A DNA stretch of 64,000 bases from Zingiber officinale (GCF_018446385.1 NC_055999.1:84238281-84302280); one strand, 5' to 3'. Counted from the first letter of the stretch, positions 23,555 to 36,213 are shown. The notes: a model not told the origin generated them from the letters alone. Numbers and translations are program-made.

Positions 23555-25341
23555 TGATAACCATGATTTTACTGCATTATTTTGATTCATATATGCATGG
23601 TTTGATGTTGATTTCATAGTTTAAATCATGGTTACATCACATTTTGTGCATAGTGTGTATTTTTGGACTTAATTACAAATTATATTATTTTTGGTGTTAT
23701 TTGATGCTAATATTTGATTATTATTTTGTAGGCATCAAAGGATCTTGGATTTGGATCTATTTGGACCGAAATTGGGCTCAAATCGGAGTTCAAACGAGAA
23801 GATCTAGCCATTGAGCATTATGAGCCGTTCATCAAGAATAGGACAGATTTGGACCATCCGTTGAAGATCTGGCCGATCCAACTTAATGGGGAGCAGATCT
23901 GAGCCATTGATGAAGATCCAGAAGTTTTGATGCAGATCTGAGTTCATCTAGCTATTGATCCAGTCCGACTTAATCTGGACCGTTCAATGAAGACTGGGCC
24001 GATCTGGGCCATCAAGTGATGATATGATCAATCCGACCTACGGGAGGGTAGATCCAGACCCTAGATCAACATCAGTACCTTCGGATCAGATTTTGGATGA
24101 CTTTTCACCGTTGATTTAGCCCGGAATCATCTCAACCGTCCATTCCAGATCCAGATCTGATTTAAATGAGAAGCTACAGTAGCCAGCTTCTTCGTCGATT
24201 CTCCACAGTGCCGTTCTTCGCGTCCCGTGGCGTTCTCCGAGATTCCGACCACCATCTCGATCTCTAGATCAATTTTCCGGCCAATTTCATCGCCGACGAC
24301 GTTCTCAGCTGCTTGCTACCATCTCCTGATGATCTGACCTCGCTTCAAGGTGTTCCTGCGGCGCGAATTCTGCTCCGCAAACCTCTGCTTCTGCCGCTGC
24401 CGATTGTGAGGTGTTCCTCCAATCGGTGGTTCCGCTTCCATCAGTGAGCTTTGGCGGTGTTCCTCCACTGCTACTGGACCATTCCCGACGACCTTCCATC
24501 CATCATCTTCTCCACATCAGATCTGAGGTTGCAGCTCACAGATTTTCAGATTTTCCGAGTTGGGCGGCACCGATCTTCATTAGCTTCGTTTGGAGTGGTC
24601 TCCGATGGTGCTGGTGAAGGCTGAGTTGAGTGTAGCTACTGAGGTTGTCTTCTCTGATTACAGTTGGAGTGTTCTCCGTTGTTTCCTTGTGTGACGGCAA
24701 GGAGAAATTGTCGTGAGAAGAGATTTGGAGTTGAGATGGTTTAGGGTTTAATTTTTGCATTCATTTTACTATTTACAGATTTAGATTTCAGTTAATGTTG
24801 TTTGGATTCATTAGCATAGTTCTTCTTAACTTAATTGTTTTAATTCAAGTGTTTGAGTAATTCAGTTTTAATTGCTTTTGAAGTTGTTGTTAATTTAGCT
24901 TTAGCTTAAATTTCAGCACTGTTGAGTAGCTTAGTTTTAGTAGTTAAGATTTAAATTTTGCTTTAGAACGTATTCATTTATGTCTTGTTGTTTATTCTTA
25001 GTTTAAGAGTGTCAATGATTTAATCTCAATGTAGGAGTGACAATGCGTTAAGGTTTGATTATTGGCACATAGGTAGGTTTTAGTTATGCTTTAGATTAAT
25101 TTGTTTACTGCTGTGTTTTCCTTTGTAGATTTATATTCAAAGCTTTAAAACCCCCAACTCCATTTTTATATCGAAAACCCCAAAAATAGGAATAAAAATA
25201 CAATCCTAAATTACATCATACTGTTGGTTCCTCGAGAGCGATCCTGGGCTCGTTACTACAACATTATTGTTTAATTAAGGGGTTCAGTGGAAAATACATT
25301 TGTATAATTTGATTAACGGATGTGACAGATCGGCTTTACCA
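23555..25341 (+). repeat. Left LTR of the 10.3-kb element
   Basis: It is about 1787 bp and nearly identical to 32036-33835 up to about 25220, after which the two differ strongly. The exact end is set by aligning its CTTTACCA with CCTTATCA of the other LTR. Confidence 0.85.
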
Positions 25342-25346
25342 AATTT

Positions 25347-25364
25347 TGGCGTCGTTGCCGGGGA
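25347..25364 (+). other. Primer binding site, Asp-tRNA type
   Basis: TGGCGTCGTTGCCGGGGA matches the Athila-type Asp-tRNA complement except for T instead of C at the sixth base. It lies 5 bp after the LTR end. Confidence 0.8.
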
Positions 25365-25510
25365 AATTGTAATATGCAATGTTTAGTAATTTTAGGATTG
25401 TTTTGATTGCTTTCATGATTATATATCCATGTATTTGATTTTATTTGATCCTGAGTCTTCTGATTTTATTTGTTAGTGTTTCAGTGTAAGAACAGGAAAT
25501 TCATGTGACC

Positions 25511-26548
25511 ATGGATCCATATCATCAGTATTTTGGAGATGGGATGGAGAATTATTATTATCAGCCTCAGACTCAGTTTTATCAGCTTGAATATCAGTCC
25601 TACCTACCTATGGAGCAATGGAATAGGTATGAGGATGCACAAGAATAAATTGAAGAATCAATGTGGAAATGCAATGAAGTTATGCAACAAATGAGAGAGC
25701 ATAAAGAGCAACAATTTGCAAGGATACAGAATATACAGAGTCAATTAGATCAGATTGTATCATCAATTAATCAGTTACAAGCACAGAACGCCAGTGAGGA
25801 GATGGAGAGTAGTGATTTTGTCAGGCCTGACCCTATTCCCATTTATTCACAAGAATTTTCTAGTTTTATTTGTGAGGATGATGTAGTTATTCAAATTTCT
25901 GATACTACTAATGTTGTTGCTTTAGATGTTGAAAATGATGCAGGAATTGTTGTTGAAGATAATTTATGTGTAGGAGAATGCTTACTGGAAGCATTACCTC
26001 AAGAATCACCAAGAATGGAGGTAGTAAGTGTAGGGACTTGTGCTATGGAGCCAAGCACCCAAGAATCACTACATGAAGATGAACATTCACCAGAACTAGA
26101 GTCTGAGCATTTTCTTGATGAAGAGGAGGTAATAAACACCATTCTAGAACCTATAAGTACCTTTCAACACGACAAGGTGAGTATTTTGTGTAATTTTTCA
26201 AAGAATTTTATTGAGGTACCAATTGTTGATTTTATTAGTTGTGATGCAATTCTTGATATATATTTTATCCACACTAATATTCTCCTATTTTCTTTTTACC
26301 CCACATGTGTGTGGGAGGTATTTTCTTTTATTGATGTTGTAGGAGAACACAAGCTCCCGGAGTGGGTGCTTAAACTGAACCGCCTTCGACCTCCAGAAAA
26401 AGCTTTCGAAGGAAAAATGATTAATAAGAAGAATTCGAGTGGAACCATGATTACTCCACTTCCGGGATGGATTCTTCTTCTAAACCTTCTTCAACCACCG
26501 GGAATGAAAGGGGAGTTGGTTCCAATTTCGCTTCCTTTTACGTTTTAA
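25511..26548 (+). pseudogene. ORF of unknown function in the 10.3-kb element
   Basis: Just after the primer site comes coding-like sequence, beginning with a Tyr/Gln-rich stretch at 25511 and continuing in a frame of about 295 residues (25661-26548). The latter has a Gln-rich coiled-coil start (MQQMREHKEQQFARIQNIQS), an acidic middle full of Glu/Asp/Val, and two similar hydrophobic blocks near the end, PEWVLKLNRLRPP and PGWILLLNLLQPP. I recognise no family. The place is that of gag, and the coiled coil fits an RNA-packaging or structural role, but that is inference. It is broken. Confidence 0.55.
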
Positions 26549-29500
26549 TTCATGCTTTGTTAATAAATTCTTGCTTTATACGTGTCTTTAGTTTAATACT
26601 TTTCATTTGCATTTTAGTTTCATACTTTGCATTTGCACTTTGTTTATGCATTTTGCATTTTACTTCCATACTTTGCATTTAGTTGGTATACATAGCATGT
26701 CATTTGAATAAATTCTCCATGAATTGTTTAGTAATACTTGTAAGATGGTAAAAGTTGTTTTAAATTTGATCATCAACTTTAGGTCATTTGACATGATTGG
26801 ATACTCTACTTACATGATATTGGTTAAAATGGTGGTGGATTCCATATTGATTAATTGAGCTTGATTGCATAAAAATTACCTAGAGAGGACCACTTTAAGC
26901 CTATACACTATTATTTTCTCTTGTGTGACATGCACTCATAGCAATTGAACTCTAGAATTTGCTTAATTTCTTTTCAAAGTCACAATAACATATGTGTGCA
27001 TGGAAATTAAGGATTGTTTTCATTCTTGATCCCACATTAATTCCAATTCCTTTCTTCACAATTTTCTTAAACATTCTCCTCTAGCATTTTAATCTATGTT
27101 TGCCTTTGCTTGCTCTATTTCATTGAGATTTTGGTTGAATTGCTTGATAAGTTGGCTTGATCAAGATGTGGACATATCCCGCAAAGATCAATTCTGTTGC
27201 TGCTGGGCATAGATTCTGTATGGGTTTGAAAGAAAAAAACTCACAAAATGAGTGTGTTATCTTAGCTAACCAAGATTAACTGAATTCCTTGTTGAAATGA
27301 GAACGTGCTAGCTGATTGTAGCTGAAAAATTGGTTTATGCAGATTTGGTTTTTATACAAAATCTGCAGTAAGCAAAGATAGAAGGCAGTTTGAGTTGTAT
27401 CAAATGAAGATATTACTGCAGTTGTATCAAGAGAAGAGGAGAAATTTAAGTCAGTTTTGGGCTGCAATAAGCTATTACTGCAGTAAGCTTCTGAACAGCA
27501 AGAATTCATGAAGAGAAATCTGATACTCGAATGAAGATATTGTTGAGAAGGTTAGTTGCTAGTTTTGGAGATGTGTTGAATTAATGCTGAGTGTTGTGAT
27601 CAATACTGCTACTGGTGATTAATGGCATGCCCTTATTGAATCTACCAAAGACAGAAACAGAAAAAGGAAATTGTTAAGATATGCAAATTTAAAAAAAAAA
27701 TAGAACTTGGAAATGTAGAATTGAAGATCTTAAAGTTACCAAAATTCTGTTATGGTGTGCTTAAGTTGAGTTAATAGTTGCAGAAATGAAGTGTCATTTA
27801 TCAGAATTTGAATTCTGAAAGTCATCTGCTGCTGAGTGCTACTCAATTTTTGTTGCTGGGACTTAAAGATGCTGAATTACAATCAGAAAATTTTTCCTGT
27901 AAGAAGATCATAAGATGGACAAAAGAAGCAACAAAATGATACTGAATTAATGTATGGAAGTAGACAATTTTAGGATGACTTGTAGAGAGTTTCAGAGACA
28001 GTTGCTGGAAAATTCTGTCAAAACAGTTTGGAATTCCAGAATGGATACTTGGTGGTCTTTTATAGAGAAATTCAAATCTGCAAAATATGGATCTGCAGGA
28101 AATCTACAGAATTGAGGTCTAAATTTGATAAGTTGCAAGTTTTGGATTTTGTGTTCTGAATTGATTTTGAGTATCAGAATTCTCAAGCTCTCAATAATCA
28201 AATGTTCATCCGTGGTCTTTGTGCTACTTTAAAAGGATTGTTTTTCTAGTAATGGAACAGCAAGAATAAACAGAACATTTGATACAAAGTGCAGTAATGC
28301 AATTGTGCCAACCTTTCAATTCATTTTCGGATCGTGTTGCTGTAAAAGGTTTCAAAGAAACAAGAAGTTTCAGATCAAGCTAATCTGTGTAGTGGAATTC
28401 ATTTGATGTGATCCCGAGAAAAGACATCTCTGAAGTAAAAATTCAAAAGCTGGAAATGTAGGAATTCAATTTTGAGTGACACTGCTGAGTTACAAAAATC
28501 AAGTTCAGCTCCTAATGGATGTATTGAGAGGGCAATTTAAGCTGAAAGAAGGGAAGTCTTTTGAGATAAAAGTTTGATTATGCTTCGGATCTTTAGCAAT
28601 TCAGAGGATTTTCCAAGAGAATAGAGTTTGAATAGTGGTTATGCTTTGAGATTTAATCACAAATCAAAAGAGTACTAGCAGCCAATGAATTCCGGAATTG
28701 AAGCTGTGCCAACTTCAATATGTTTTGTGCCAAGTTCTGGTGTAACTCTCTTATCATTGAAGCATCAAGATTGGGAAAAAGTCAGAAATTAGATTCTGAA
28801 ATTCTGGTAGATGTTTCTGTCCAAAAATTGAAATTCAGAAAATTGGAAGGCAGAAAATGGCAGTGGCAGAAATATGCAGGAATTGTTTGGAAATGCAGAA
28901 TTTTGTGCCAAGGAAATCAAGAATCAGGTACAACATTTAAACAAATGATAAGTTAAGGAAGCTTTGGGATTTGTGGTAAGAAATGGTTTCGTGTTCTTTA
29001 TTGGCTTCTATAAGTTGTATAGCCAGTTTACAATGGAGTTGCAAATGCTGAATTTGAATTATGGAATCTGAAATGGTAAAAGGGCTGAGTTGAAGGGTTA
29101 TGCTAATATGAAAATTGATTTGTTGAGCTGGAATGAATTTGAGATGTTGTTTGTTGGATGCTTAATAAGTTGTTGTAGGGAGATTGAAACTTCAAGGATT
29201 GGACAGCAATTCAAAGAATCGGATTTGGAACTTTGGCAGGAAGTGCAGAAAAGAAATCAGAAATGTAATGCTGATTTGTGCCAAAACTTTGTGTTGTTTT
29301 CGAATTACAGAAATTTGGATTCAAGTTCAAAACAAAGAAGTTGAATTAAGTGGTGTTCTGAAATTATAAGTGATGAGTTCAATTGAATGTAAATGAAGGG
29401 TGAAATTGGCAGAACCTTGCAGATTTTGCAGAGACACTAGAATTTAATTGCTGAAACTAAGGAGCTGGAATTGCTGATTGTAGCTGAATTCCAGAACCCA

Positions 29501-32035
29501 GTATTCAGTTTTGTTTATGTGCCATATTTTCCTTGCAATTCTTGAATCAATGGAAGGCTTAAGCAAAATTAATTGTTGTTGTAACCCAGAATTTGAAATC
29601 TATGACAGTTTCCAGAGCTGATACATGGTGCTTTGTGCCTAATTCTCTTGTTGTTTTTGTCCAGAATACGAATAGAATTCCACTACCTATCAATTCACTG
29701 CTTAATGGGATCTCATTCAAAGCTAACTCCTTCATGATTCAGGCTAAAATTTCCTTGAATTATAAATGCTGAAACTTGAAGCAGATTTTTGCAACCAGAT
29801 TTTATTACTGATGTTGTAGATCAAAAAGTTTTGAAATGATAGTGTGAAAGCCTAACATTAGTAATAGTTTCTTTCCAATGAAGTAAAGAGGAAAACAATG
29901 GAATCATTTCAGAAGTTGTTAAGTCAAGTCCTTGATGGTTAAAAGTTGAACTGTTGAATTGAAGTTGATGTTTTCTATTGCTGCAGAAGTGGATCTGAGC
30001 ATGATTGAATTTGCTCAGTGACAAGCTCAAAATTCAGAAGCTGAAACAAATCAGTAACCAGTTGCATTTCAGTAACATTATTTTTGAAGCTGCCATGAAG
30101 CTTTATGTATGAAAGTGAAATGTTCAGAATTGAATTACTAAGAAACAGAATGCAGAAAAGGAAAAAAAAAACTGTGACTAATGTTGTTGTGCCAAACCTT
30201 CAAGCCATTTCTAGCCCGAAACAATTCTGTTTCCCAATCAATTTTGAACTGAAACTGCAATTCTGTTTATGAACTGCACTTCTAATTCTTGTTTCCAATT
30301 TTCAAAGATGCATGCTCTTCTCAACCAGTAGTTTGCACTTTTCTTCTAATTCTGTTTTTGCATATCTGTTCAAGGCATGTAGTTTTAGTGGACTTGATTC
30401 TGATAATGTCCAGCTTATATGAAGTTAACTCAAAACTTCTAGATTTCCTAATTAGTGAGCACATAATGCTTCAACTCAACTCAGAGTGCAGAGCTGTTGT
30501 GAGTTGAGCTGTGGACGAAATTAAAATTGTTATGTGCCTAATTCTATTGTGAGTTTTAACTGATGACAGCTTCAAGAATTCAGAATGGTGTTGTGTGGTA
30601 AAACTATCAAAGGATTAAAGGAGTTGTTTATGTTCCAACGCTTTGCTCAGATTCATAAGTGATACAAGGTGATGTAAATCTTCAAGATATCCAAGACACA
30701 AATAAGTTACAACAGCATGTGCAACACTATTTTCTGAAATTGTTGTTGCTGTGAAAGCTGAATGCAGAATTTGAGATTAGCCAGTTACACTTTAATGCAG
30801 AAATTAGTGAATTGTTCAGATTCGGTTTTCAAAGTTCTGGAATGTTTACAGAAATTTGACATAAGAAGCAACAAATGATGCTGAATTGATTTACAGAAAA
30901 TCCGGACCCAAAGAACTGAAATCATCTCATTGCTTATGTGAAATTGATTGTGATTGTGAAATTAATTGTTTTCTTGCTAACATGATCAGAAATAAATAGA
31001 GATGCAGAGTGTGTTGTTACTGCAGTTGTGAATTGTGTGTTGTATTGCAAAAGCTGCATTTCAATTTTAAAATCAGTTATGGCACAGCTGGGTTACTGAA
31101 CTTGAAAGATTATTATTACTTATAGAGCCTTGAAATGTTAGTTGAAGTGCCTTATATTTGTGATGATAGCACCCAATGGAAAACTACGGATTGACACAGT
31201 ACAGAAAAAATGAAATCTGCAGAATGTAAAGGGAAGCAGTGGCTAGAAGAGTTTCAAGTAAGTGGAAAGCATGATGTTCTTCATTGTCCGAGACGGCCAA
31301 ATTTTAAGTGTGGGGGAGGGAGTTATTCTTCATGAGTTGAGATTATTTTTGAGCTTCCAAAATGCTGAAATTTAAGTGCAAAGACAGTGAAGAAAAAAAA
31401 AATACATTGAAAATTGGCACATCAAGAGAGTATCAAGTGGAAGATAGAGTATCAAGATTCTTTGTTTGCCATCAAATTGAAGGGGAGGTTAACTTGATAT
31501 TTTGAATTGGTAACAACAAATGATATTCATCTCTTTACACATCAAATTGGTCAACTCATCAAGTATATTCCTCCAAAACTCTCATCTTCTCATTTCCTTC
31601 ATTTAATACTTTTCTTTTGCCATTTCATCCACTTTCATTGTTCTTCTTGCTTCCATTTCAATTCTTCATGATAAATTCCTTTTGATTCATGTATGCTATG
31701 TTTATAGTGGTGGAGAAGTAGAAAATAAGCAAGCTTATGGTAGTGAATGTTGTGAGTTGCATTGAGTGTTCTCCACTTATACACATGCTTGAGTGTGAGA
31801 GATAGATTAGGTAAATCCCTTGTGAGATTGCAACTTGCTTAATTTTTCAATTGGATTGAAACTACCATACATACTGATTATTGTTTGGATTGTATTCATG
31901 ATTGTTAGTGATTTGTATATGGTTTTAGTTAAATTCCTTTTACTATCTTCTAGGTATTGCTAGGGAATTTTCTGTGGAGATAATTTTTAGTTTTCTTTAC
32001 TTGCACGGGACGTTCAAAACTAAGTGTGGGGGATT
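26549..32035. other. 5.5-kb non-coding interior of the 10.3-kb element
   Basis: No frame longer than about 85 codons is convincing on either strand. The sequence is purine-rich, full of GAATT, CAGAA and GCTGAA words. The word TGTGCCAA recurs near 28309, 28719, 28907, 29277 and 30190, often next to CTTCAA. This fits the long structured or spacer interior of LARD-type elements. Just before the right LTR is the purine-rich tract. Confidence 0.7.
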
Positions 32036-33835
32036 TGATAACCATGATTTTACTGCATTATTTTGATTCATATATGCATGGTTTGATGTTGATTTCATAG
32101 TTTAAATCATGGTTACATCACATTTTGTGCATAGTGTGTATTTTTGGACTTAATTGCAAATTATATTATTTTTGGTGTTATTTGATGCTAATATTTGATT
32201 CTTATTTTGTAGGCATCAAAGGATCTTGGATTTGGATATATTTGGACCGAAATTGGGCTCAAATCGGAGTTCAAACGAGAAGATCTAGCCATTGAGCATT
32301 ATGAGCCGTTCATCAAGAATAGGACAGATTTGGACCATCCGTTGAAGATCTGGCCGATCCAACTTAATGGGGAGCAGATCTGAGCCATTGACGAAGATCC
32401 AGAAGTTTTGATGCAGATCTGAGTTCATCTAGCTATTGATCCAGTCCGACTTAATCTGGACCGTTCAATGAAGACTGGGCCGATCTGGGCCATCCAGTGA
32501 TGATATGATCAATCCAACCTACGGGAGGGTAGATCCAGACCCTAGATCAACATCAGTACCTTCGGATCAGATTTTGGATGACTTTTCACCGTTGATTTAG
32601 CCCAGAATCATCTCAACCGTCCATTCCAGATCCAGATCTGATTTAAATGAGAAGCTACAGTAGCCAGCTTCTTCGTCGATTCTCCACAGCGCCGTTCTTC
32701 GCGTCCCGCGGCGTTCTCCGAGATTCCGACCACCATCTCGATCTCTAGATCAATTTTCCAGCCAATTTCATCGCCGACGACGTTCTCAGCTGCTTGCTAC
32801 CATCTCCTGATGATCTGACCTCGCTTCAAGGTGTTCCTACGGCGAGAATTCTGCTCCGCAAACCTCTGCTTCTGCCGCTGCCGATTGTGAGGTGTTCCTC
32901 CAATCGGTGGTTCCGCTTCCATCAGTGAGCTTTGGCGGTGTTCCTCCATTGCTACTGGACCATTCCTGACGACCTTCCATCCATCATCTTCTCCACATCA
33001 GATCTGAGGTTGCAGCTCACAGATTTTCAGATTTTCCGAGTTGGGCGGCACCGATCTTCATTAGCTTCGTTTGGAGTGGTCTCCGATGGTGCTGGTGAAG
33101 GCTGAGCTGAGTGTAGCTACTGAGGTTGTCTTCTCTGATTACAGTTGGAGTGTTCTCTGTTGTTTCCTTGTGTGACGGCAAGGAGAAATTGCCGTGAGAA
33201 GAGATTTGGAGTTGAGATGGTTTAGGGTTTAATTTTTGTATTCATTTTACTGTTTACAGATTTAGATTTCAGTTAATGTTGTTTGGATTCATTAGCATAG
33301 TTCTTCTTAGCTTAATTGTTTTAATTCAAGTGTTTGAGTAATTCAGTTTTAATTGCTTTTGAAGTTGTTGTTAATTTAGCTTTAGCTTAAATTTTAGCAC
33401 TGTTGAGTAGCTTAGTTTTTGTAGTTAAGATTTAAATTTTGCTTTAGAACGTATTCATTTAAGTCTTGTTGTTTATTCTTAGTTTAAGAGTGTCAATGAT
33501 TTAATCTCAATGTAGGAGTGACAATGCGTTAAGGTTTGATTATTGGCACATAGGTAGGTTTTAGTTATGCTTTAGATTAATTTCTTTACTGCTGTGTTTT
33601 CCTTTGTAGATTTATATTCAAAGCTTTAAAACCCCCAACTCCATTTTTATATCGAAAACCCCAAAAATAGGAATAAAAATACAATCCTAAATTACATTCT
33701 ATCGTTGGTTCCTCGGGATCGATCCTGGGCTCGTTACTATAACGTTATTGTGAAATTAAGGGGTTCAGTGAATATTAAATTGTTAATTTGATAAGCCTAT
33801 TTGTCACATTTAATATAGATTTTAGTGCCTTATCA
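32036..33835 (+). repeat. Right LTR of the 10.3-kb element, 1800 bp
   Basis: It begins TGATAACC at 32036 and ends TTATCA at 33835, followed by the TGTAG duplication. It is the partner of 23555-25341. Confidence 0.9.
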
Positions 33836-33840
33836 TGTAG

Positions 33841-34715
33841 CAGGCAGTTTTTTCCACCATCTCATCAAAATTCCGAGCGGGATTTTTGATGAGATCTCTG
33901 AAGAATTCTCCTTCCCCTAATCCGTGAGAGAATGCGCTCAATAGAATCTCCGAAGTGGCGGTGGGGACATCCTGAGCCACTTGATTAAAGCGGTTGATAT
34001 AACTTCTTAAGGGCTCGGTCGACCCTTGCTTTAGAGCGAAAAGACAGTGATTTGTCTTCTGATATTTCTTACTACTAGCAAATCGATGTAGGAAGGTCGT
34101 CTTGAAGTCCAAGAAACAAGTGATGGATCCTTGAGATAGCCCATCAAACCATTTTAATGTCGAGCCAGCTAGAGTGTTCAAGAAAACTCGACATTTGACA
34201 GCAGCAATGTATTGGTGCAATAGGACTGCATTTTTAAACTTGCGTAAATGCTCTTCCGGGTCTTTGCTCCCGTCATACTCTCCGATCGACGGGGCCCTAT
34301 AGCCCTTGGGCAATCTTTCATTTAAAATCCTGGCTGAGAATGACACTCTCTCATCCGGGTCTTCCGGGAACACTTCCGGGATGATGAGAGCCTTCCCCTT
34401 CTTCGAATCTCTGGGCAAGGAACTTTCAGCCATGGAGACTTACGGCTGTTCTTTCTTGAGGTTGTGGCCCTGGGGCTCTGGTTGATAATACCCCACGGTG
34501 GGCTCATGATAAGTAACCTGTGGAAATATCTCAGGTTGTTTTCTCTTAGAGCCCCGATCCGAGATAGGGATGGGATCCTTAGAAGCTTCAGCAGGAGTTT
34601 GGCGTGGTCGAGAGACAGTCGCTTGCTTCTCGGAGGCTGCTCGCCTTTTGGCCTCCTTGAAGAGTTCGTACTCTCCGGCGGTCATGGTAACATTGATGCG
34701 GCCAGACTCCTCCAT
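33841..34715 (-). pseudogene. Tat gypsy gag, N-terminal and capsid part
   Basis: Met at 34715 (MEESGRINVTMTAGEYELFK) opens a Glu/Lys-rich leader. A second segment carries the capsid core of the Retrotrans_gag family: GYRAPSIGEYDGSKDPEEHL, NTLAGSTLKWFDGL, FLHRFASSKKYQKTNHCLF and LRSYINRFNQVA. The frame is cut by the 10.3-kb insertion at 33835/33836. It is a fossil. Confidence 0.88.
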
Positions 34716-34742
34716 CTTCACGTTCCGGAACAGGTTGTTGTC

Positions 34743-34760
34743 TTCCCACAGACGGCGCCA
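34743..34760 (-). other. Primer binding site of the Tat element
   Basis: On the minus strand TGGCGCCGTCTGTGGGAA follows the LTR end at 34765 after four bases. This stretch is common as primer site in Tat and related gypsy elements. Confidence 0.8.
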
Positions 34761-34764
34761 AATT

Positions 34765-35229
34765 TGATCCCGTCCGGAAGCTGAGTCGGATGGAGGTGGG
34801 CCTTGATGTACTGAAAGTTGACGGAAAGTCGCCAAAGCGTGGGATCTACCCCCCGAGAAGTTCACACGGACGGCTGACGAAGGAAGATGACCAGGACGAT
34901 GACACTGCGGTCCTACGCTCACTCGTCATTTCTGACGAGTCTTTACTTTTCGTCCTTTCTCTGTGCTTTCTGGGGAAAAAGTACCTGACTTGAGCGTCGG
35001 AGGACCTGACCCGGGGACTATTTTCCTAGTTTCTGGTCTCTAACGACTCATGGGCTCGTCTGAGTGTGCGCAGGACCGCAGTGTCATCGTCCTGGTCGTC
35101 TTCCTTTGTCAGCCGTCCATATGAACTTCTCAGGGGGGGTGCCAGGTAGATCCTGCGCTTCGGCGACTTCCGTCAACTTTCAGTATATCAAGGCCCGCCT
35201 TCATCCGACTCAGCTTCCGGACGGGATCA
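34765..35229 (-). repeat. 5' LTR of the Tat element, 465 bp, built as a long fold-back
   Basis: It begins TGATCCCGTCCGGAAGCTGA and its other end is the reverse complement of the same stretch. The match continues inward for about 160 bp on each side (34765-34924 with 35062-35229) with scattered differences, leaving a middle of about 140 bp. One arm edge adjoins the primer site, so the unit is the LTR and not a separate transposon. Confidence 0.8.
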
Positions 35230-36060
35230 TATACCATTTACGAAATCATAGTTACTATCGTAATTATAACCATTACAATTTCATGTTACACGTTATTGAA
35301 CAAGATAATTTTATATTGTAGTAACTATGAAACTATAGCTGCTACAACTATGATAGCAATTATAAAATCATAGCTACTACAATTTATTAATCTAGCTATT
35401 CAACTATTAAAGCTAACTATCTATAGTTGACCAGTACAATCCTATACAAATTTTCCAACTACTACTAGAGTAAATCAGAAAGTACTTACCGATCACTAAA
35501 TGAGATTCAATCATTAAATATCTAATTAATTGTTTAAAGGACCTAACAACTATATCATTATCCCAAGAAATACACACGAACTTATCTTATATATTCATAC
35601 AACTAGCGATCAATTCATGATTTAATGGGTATGGTAAAAATTAATAATGTTGAATAATGTCTTGAGATCAATGGTGTCTTCTCGACGGATTGATATATCA
35701 TATGATAAAAAAAAAAATTTGAAAGAGCAGTGTCATATGATCATTACAGAGAGAGGCGAGTCAGGGCATAGTACATGATGATAGACACGTGATTTTGATA
35801 GGATAGTTAAAGATCGATCCTTAAGAATCGATGACTTAAGATTTATCTAATTATTTATATTTATTTTCTTTCGTATTCGTGGTATTGATATTAGAGGATA
35901 TTAAAATAATAGATCTATTATTATTATTATTATTTACAGAGAAGCGGTGTTCTAAATTTTTTTTTTCATAAAACTACTTATTTCAATTAATTAGCTACTT
36001 TTGATTATACGAAAAACATTACATACGTAATTGTTATTTTCTTGTGATCATTTCCTAAAA
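35230..36060. other. Intergenic AT-rich sequence
   Basis: No gene is seen. It includes repeated TAGTAACTATGA/GCTACAACTATG-like words (35240-35400) that can pair with each other, and a short ATT run near 35921-35935. Confidence 0.6.
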
Positions 36061-36075
36061 ATATAAATAAATAAA
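36061..36075 (+). promoter_or_regulatory. Possible TATA box of the bc1 subunit gene
   Basis: ATATAAATAAATAAAA lies about 150 bp before the start codon at 36214, in an AT-rich stretch followed by a GC-richer leader. Confidence 0.35.
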
Positions 36076-36213
36076 AGAATAGTGTGCTTTTTCGTTAATT
36101 ACGTGAGCCGTCCATTTGTTTTCTTGATCGCTGGATGACTGTAGAAAAAGCAACCTTTCTCCATGCAGACTCTCCTCTTCTCACCTAATCGATCGTTTTG
36201 GCTGTGGCCAGAT

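Larger units (their letters stand above)
23555..33835 (+). mobile_element. LTR retrotransposon of LARD type (non-autonomous, Athila-type primer site), 10,281 bp
   Basis: Two direct repeats (23555 to about 25341, and 32036-33835) begin TGATAACC; the right one ends TTATCA, forming a TGATAA/TTATCA inverted end. A primer site TGGCGTCGTTGCCGGGGA follows the left LTR at 25347, one base away from the Asp-tRNA complement used by Athila-type elements. A purine-rich GTGTGGGGGATT precedes the right LTR. No protease, RT, RNase H or integrase is seen, so it could move only with proteins from elsewhere. By eye the LTRs differ at about 25 sites in 1.7 kb (near 1.5%), apart from their ends, so it is young. 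It interrupts the Tat gag. Confidence 0.88.
7549..35229 (-). mobile_element. Ty3/gypsy retrotransposon, Tat lineage, nested and broken
   Basis: One gypsy element fills this span apart from two insertions (20170-22831 and 23555-33835). From the right it has an LTR (34765-35229), a primer-site-like stretch, gag, protease, RT, a first RNase H, a second archaeal-type RNase H, and integrase. It then has a long downstream region with antisense extra ORFs and tandem repeats. Dual RNase H and extra antisense ORFs are established traits of the Tat/Ogre group. The left LTR is not seen because the element stops at the copia insertion at 7549. Frames are broken at several points. Without the insertions the visible part is about 14.7 kb. 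Confidence 0.88.

Noticed and set aside
23296-23619. Overlapping open frames of about 105 codons on both strands
   Set aside because: These are other frames of the Tat gag tail and run into the edge of the 10.3-kb insertion.
35240-35400. Repeated TAGTAACTATGA / GCTACAACTATG words as a MITE
   Set aside because: They are suggestive of a small AT-rich inverted repeat, but I could not find clear ends or a target duplication.
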